Of a stretch of DNA of 64,000 nt, positions 61,093 through 64,000 are shown piece after piece. The stretch's first letter is position 1. Each line of letters begins with the position of its first letter. The translations under genes were made by a program, and so were the position numbers. This DNA is from Cyrtodaria siliqua (taxonomy: Eukaryota > Mollusca > Bivalvia > Adapedonta > Hiatellidae), in the NCBI GenBank assembly GCA_037043455.1, contig JAWPHD010001444.1, forward strand, positions 186,001-250,000. Direction: 5' to 3'. Under the pieces are notes generated by a model, which searched no databases, was not told the DNA's origin, and was given only the letters and a program-made list of their open reading frames with translations.

Positions 61093-61570
61093 TAGGACAA
61101 AACCAATCTCCACGCAGAGTTATTGTTCCTTGCACTCACATATATCTCTGCTAACTACTAAATTACAAGATTTTGGTAAAACCTGTTAAATTGGAATATG
61201 TTTGCCTGAAACTTATTTATTTCATGTGTAAATATAATTTTCAGAATATCTGCAAATTAGATGTTACAAGATTTGAAATAATGCATGAAAACAATTTAGT
61301 TTTAATCGGGACTATTTTACTACAAAATAATACGTACTTAGGTCTCCTTAATCGAAACGCATATGTAAACATTTCAAACCAAAGCTTGATAGCAGAAAAT
61401 TACTAAAAGCAATTAAATCATAGAGTTTTTTTTTTAAATATAGGTCTATATTTTATCTTAGATGATCGCGCAAAAGGATTCATTATAAACATCGTCATAA
61501 CTTTTTTAAATAATCACGTGACCTAACCGTTCGCCCTACTTTCTTTGACGTTGACAGACTCTGGTAGAGA
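61093..61570. other. AT-rich intergenic DNA without a gene
   Basis: One open frame at 61,173-61,406 has biased AT composition and no domain. Confidence 0.5.
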
Positions 61571-61572
61571 TT

Positions 61573-61762
61573 GGGACAAAACCACTCACGGACAAAACCC
61601 ACTCTTATGTTTTTTTACACCCCTCCCGTGATTTTCCATAGGTGGACAAAACCACTCCCAAGATTTTCCATAGGTGGACAAAACCCCTTCAAAGAATTTG
61701 GAAAGGTGGACAAAACCCCTCCATGAGATAATAAAAAAAGCCCCTCTCACAAAATTTCCAAG
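61573..61762 (+). repeat. Minisatellite with GGTGGACAAAACC units
   Basis: GGACAAAACC recurs about five times. Two units of about 31 bp with GATTTTCCATAGGTGGACAA are nearly identical (61,630-61,690). Confidence 0.85.
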
Positions 61763-62078
61763 TACTAACATCCCTCCCAATTAAATATTTTATGAAAAAT
61801 TGTTATGCTATGTTTATTTCTGGACATTGTTTTTTAATTACAGTCATCATTTTATAATTATTTATGAATGTAGTAGAACAGAACAGAACAGAACATATAT
61901 TTTATTTCGACTTAAGCATATACAGCTCATACAAAATCATGGTTGCAATGCATGCATGTAAACACGTATAATAAAATTAACAGAAAGGGAATACTAGTTG
62001 AGTGAAGTGAGAGTGTTATTCTTGGATGTTACCATTTACACAACATAACATATTACAATGTCAAATATACGTGGAACC

Positions 62079-63413
62079 CTATTGGTTATTTAATGCACCA
62101 GCTCTTAGTTTAACGGCTTTCTTACAAAACCTTGCTAGTTTTATCAGTAGTGATTTTTTATCTGTATTTAGAAGATTAGTGAACTTAAACATATTTGGGC
62201 GGTTTGTAAAATATGCTGGAATATGGGATTTTCTCAAATCATGATAATAAGGGCAAATAATAATGAAGTGATTTTCATCTTCAATATCGTTTAAAGTACA
62301 TAGTGGGCATTTCCTTTGGTTTCTTTCAATATTTCTGTGTCGACATGTTTGTATGGATAATTTATGAGAAGACAATCTGATTTTAGTGATCATATTTCTA
62401 TATTTCAAATTATCTAGAATTTTAAGATAACTTGATATTTCAAAACTGGATTTAAGATCCCTATATATGTATAATGATGAACAAATTGCCATATCAGCGC
62501 GCCAATGTGTGACATATATGTCTCTTAGGCGATTAAGTAGTAATGGAGTGAAGGTATTTCAATTAACAGATTTTGGGTACAACCATATCTCATTGAATCA
62601 CGAGTTTTGTAGAATATCTCGTACCTTTGTAGACCAGTTTATAATGCGGGGATTGCCATCTATCTCATTTCTTTGTTTGTTGATAATGATTTTTAATATA
62701 CAATTAGCATCTTTATTACCGTACGTACATCTTTAGCCAGTATTTGATGATTCGTATATACCTTGAAATGTATAATGGATATCGACCGGTTTCTGCGTAG
62801 AGCGATAAAGTGTTTGTTGACGTTTTAACGTTTAGTATCCATTTATATTTTTTTTATGAACCAGCTCTATATTATCTGCCTTGATGTGTCCACAAACCTC
62901 ACAGCCATAATTTAAAATAGACAGTTCGTACAAATCAAAAAGATTAAACATATATCCATATTCCGCTTAATGTTTAACAAGGAATTCATTTCACGTCGAG
63001 CTTTATCTTTAAATGTATTAATTGCTGGTATGAATGAACCACTGCTGGATAGAACAATGCCTAAATAATTTACTTCCTCGATCAACGTTCCAGAATATGT
63101 CCATGAGTATTATTCTTGCCTAAGCGTTTCGCCTTTTCTAAAGACCACAATTTTTGTTTTTCTGATATAAACATTAAGATTCCATTTTAAGCAATAATTT
63201 TCTAGATTGTTTCGAGATCCTTGTAGGCCTTCTTTTGTTTCTGACAAATGATAAAATATATATAGAATTTATTATATTGTGATACCAACATTTAAATTGT
63301 GTTGCAGATTATGTTCAGTGTCATTTAGGAACAGGGAAAACAATATCGGTGATGTTATCTCCCCTTGAAATAGCCCTAGGTCATTGTTGAAAAAGTCTGT
63401 TACAACATTTAAA
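62079..63413 (-). pseudogene. LINE RT fragment, minus strand
   Basis: Read from 63,413 leftward: GLFQGEITSPILFSLFLND (the RT segment before the catalytic box), VVFRKGE (about 63,150), VNYLGIVLSSSGSF (about 63,070), KARREMNSLLNIKRNMDI (about 62,990), and ELSILNYGCEVCGHIKADNI (about 62,920). It ends with the C-terminal Cys-His motif (CPLC...HFIIIC) in the open frame 62,492-62,079. Frame changes and the lost catalytic box between 63,280 and 63,160 show it is dead. It is related to 29,545-30,600 but clearly diverged. Confidence 0.85.
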
Positions 63414-63426
63414 TATTTGATACATA

Positions 63427-63627
63427 AGATACTCAAGAGGGAGAACAGAGAGAAACGAAAGAGTATGCGAAATTTGTAACACTAAATATACTGCAGACGA
63501 GTACCATTTTATTTTGATCTGTACTACTTACTCTAACATTAGAAACAAATACATTCCTAAATATTACACAACTAGACCAAGCATGTTTACATTTGTGGAA
63601 TTGTTACTGTCATTAATCTTAGTTTAA
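63427..63627 (+). pseudogene. LINE C-terminal fragment, plus strand
   Basis: A 66-codon open stretch without a start encodes RNERVCEICN, ADEYHFILIC and NIRNKYIPKYYTTRPSM, the C-terminal Cys-His motif and tail of the same kind of LINE, ending at TAA 63,625. It faces away from the minus-strand LINE fragment that ends about 14 bp to the left. Confidence 0.75.
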
Positions 63628-63888
63628 GTAAATTAATTTCCGATGTACTTGTATTGAGGCTATCTACATCCATTTTAACAGACTCAAAAACACTATATGT
63701 CTTATTTTAGAACATCCTCGTTTATCATTGACATACCATAATATGGGTATGTTTTTGTTTGTTTAAATATGTATGAAACAAAGAAAAATGTAATGATTAT
63801 TTTGTTGTATTTGCAATGTTAAAATCTGTCACGTGTGTATATATTATAATTATCATATAAAAACTGTAATAGTTTAAGTCAATACAAG

Positions 63889-63915
63889 TGTCTGTCTGTC
63901 TGTCTGTCTGTCTGC

Positions 63916-63942
<27 letters not shown>
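63889..63942 (+). repeat. (TGTC)n(TC)n microsatellite
   Basis: Five to six TGTC units are followed by a CTCTCT run. It could be the 3' tail of the LINE fragment or an independent microsatellite. Confidence 0.95.
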
Positions 63943-63946
<4 letters not shown>

Positions 63947-64000
63947 ATAATTTTTGTCATGCACTTTTTTAAAGTCAACAAAGCAGCAGAATAGTTTGCT

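Noticed and set aside
63427..63627. New zinc-finger gene at the right end
   Set aside because: The Cys-His motif and the following tail match the C-terminal region of LINE proteins elsewhere in the window.

Overview
The window looks like repeat-dense, AT-rich nuclear DNA of a bivalve mollusc, probably a clam. The evidence is spliced genes with GT/AG introns, tRNA-headed SINEs that resemble molluscan families, a permuted-domain Penelope-like element of the Naiad type, and minisatellite-cored transposons. Nothing here looks bacterial or viral. No organism name can be fixed from sequence alone.

Layout. Positions 1-4,721 hold the internal region of a decayed Ty3/gypsy LTR retrotransposon. It is followed by a broken ORF at 4,995-6,436 that joins C2H2 fingers, a Thr/Ser-rich repeat and a KCTD-like BTB/T1 domain. 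A Naiad-type Penelope-like element lies at about 7,028-10,860. It has an N-terminal GIY-YIG endonuclease, a CxC linker and then reverse transcriptase, and it carries in-frame UGA codons at likely Cys positions. Two copies of one about 6.1-kb element with CAGTAGGAACGCC termini lie in opposite orientation at 11,210-17,316 and 54,076-60,250, forming a widely spaced inverted repeat. Between them are an orphan CRE/TATA promoter (about 20.45 kb) and an intact four-exon gene for a secreted sushi plus ISG12/IFI27-like protein (24,424-28,051). Further right are a LINE remnant (29.5-30.6 kb), several SINEs and MITEs, and an intact two-exon PLCXD-type phospholipase gene on the minus strand (38,184-40,423). 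After that come molluscan tandem-repeat families (40.7-42.1 kb) and nested G-rich minisatellite transposons (45.4-52.0 kb). The right end has two LINE 3' ends in opposite orientation (62.1-63.6 kb).

Only two host genes are convincing: the sushi-ISG12 gene, probably in innate immunity, and the PLCXD gene. Both splice in frame and have no internal stops. No operon-like cooperation exists. Most of the window is mobile DNA and its insertion history: Naiad 3' ends in a MITE flank, in an intron and in a minisatellite, a transposon inside a SINE, and another transposon inside a minisatellite array. The most unusual items are the probable selenocysteine-type Naiad with a conserved SECIS-like hairpin, the sushi-ISG12 architecture, the four-fold splice-donor duplication in the PLCXD gene, and the paired 6.1-kb elements.
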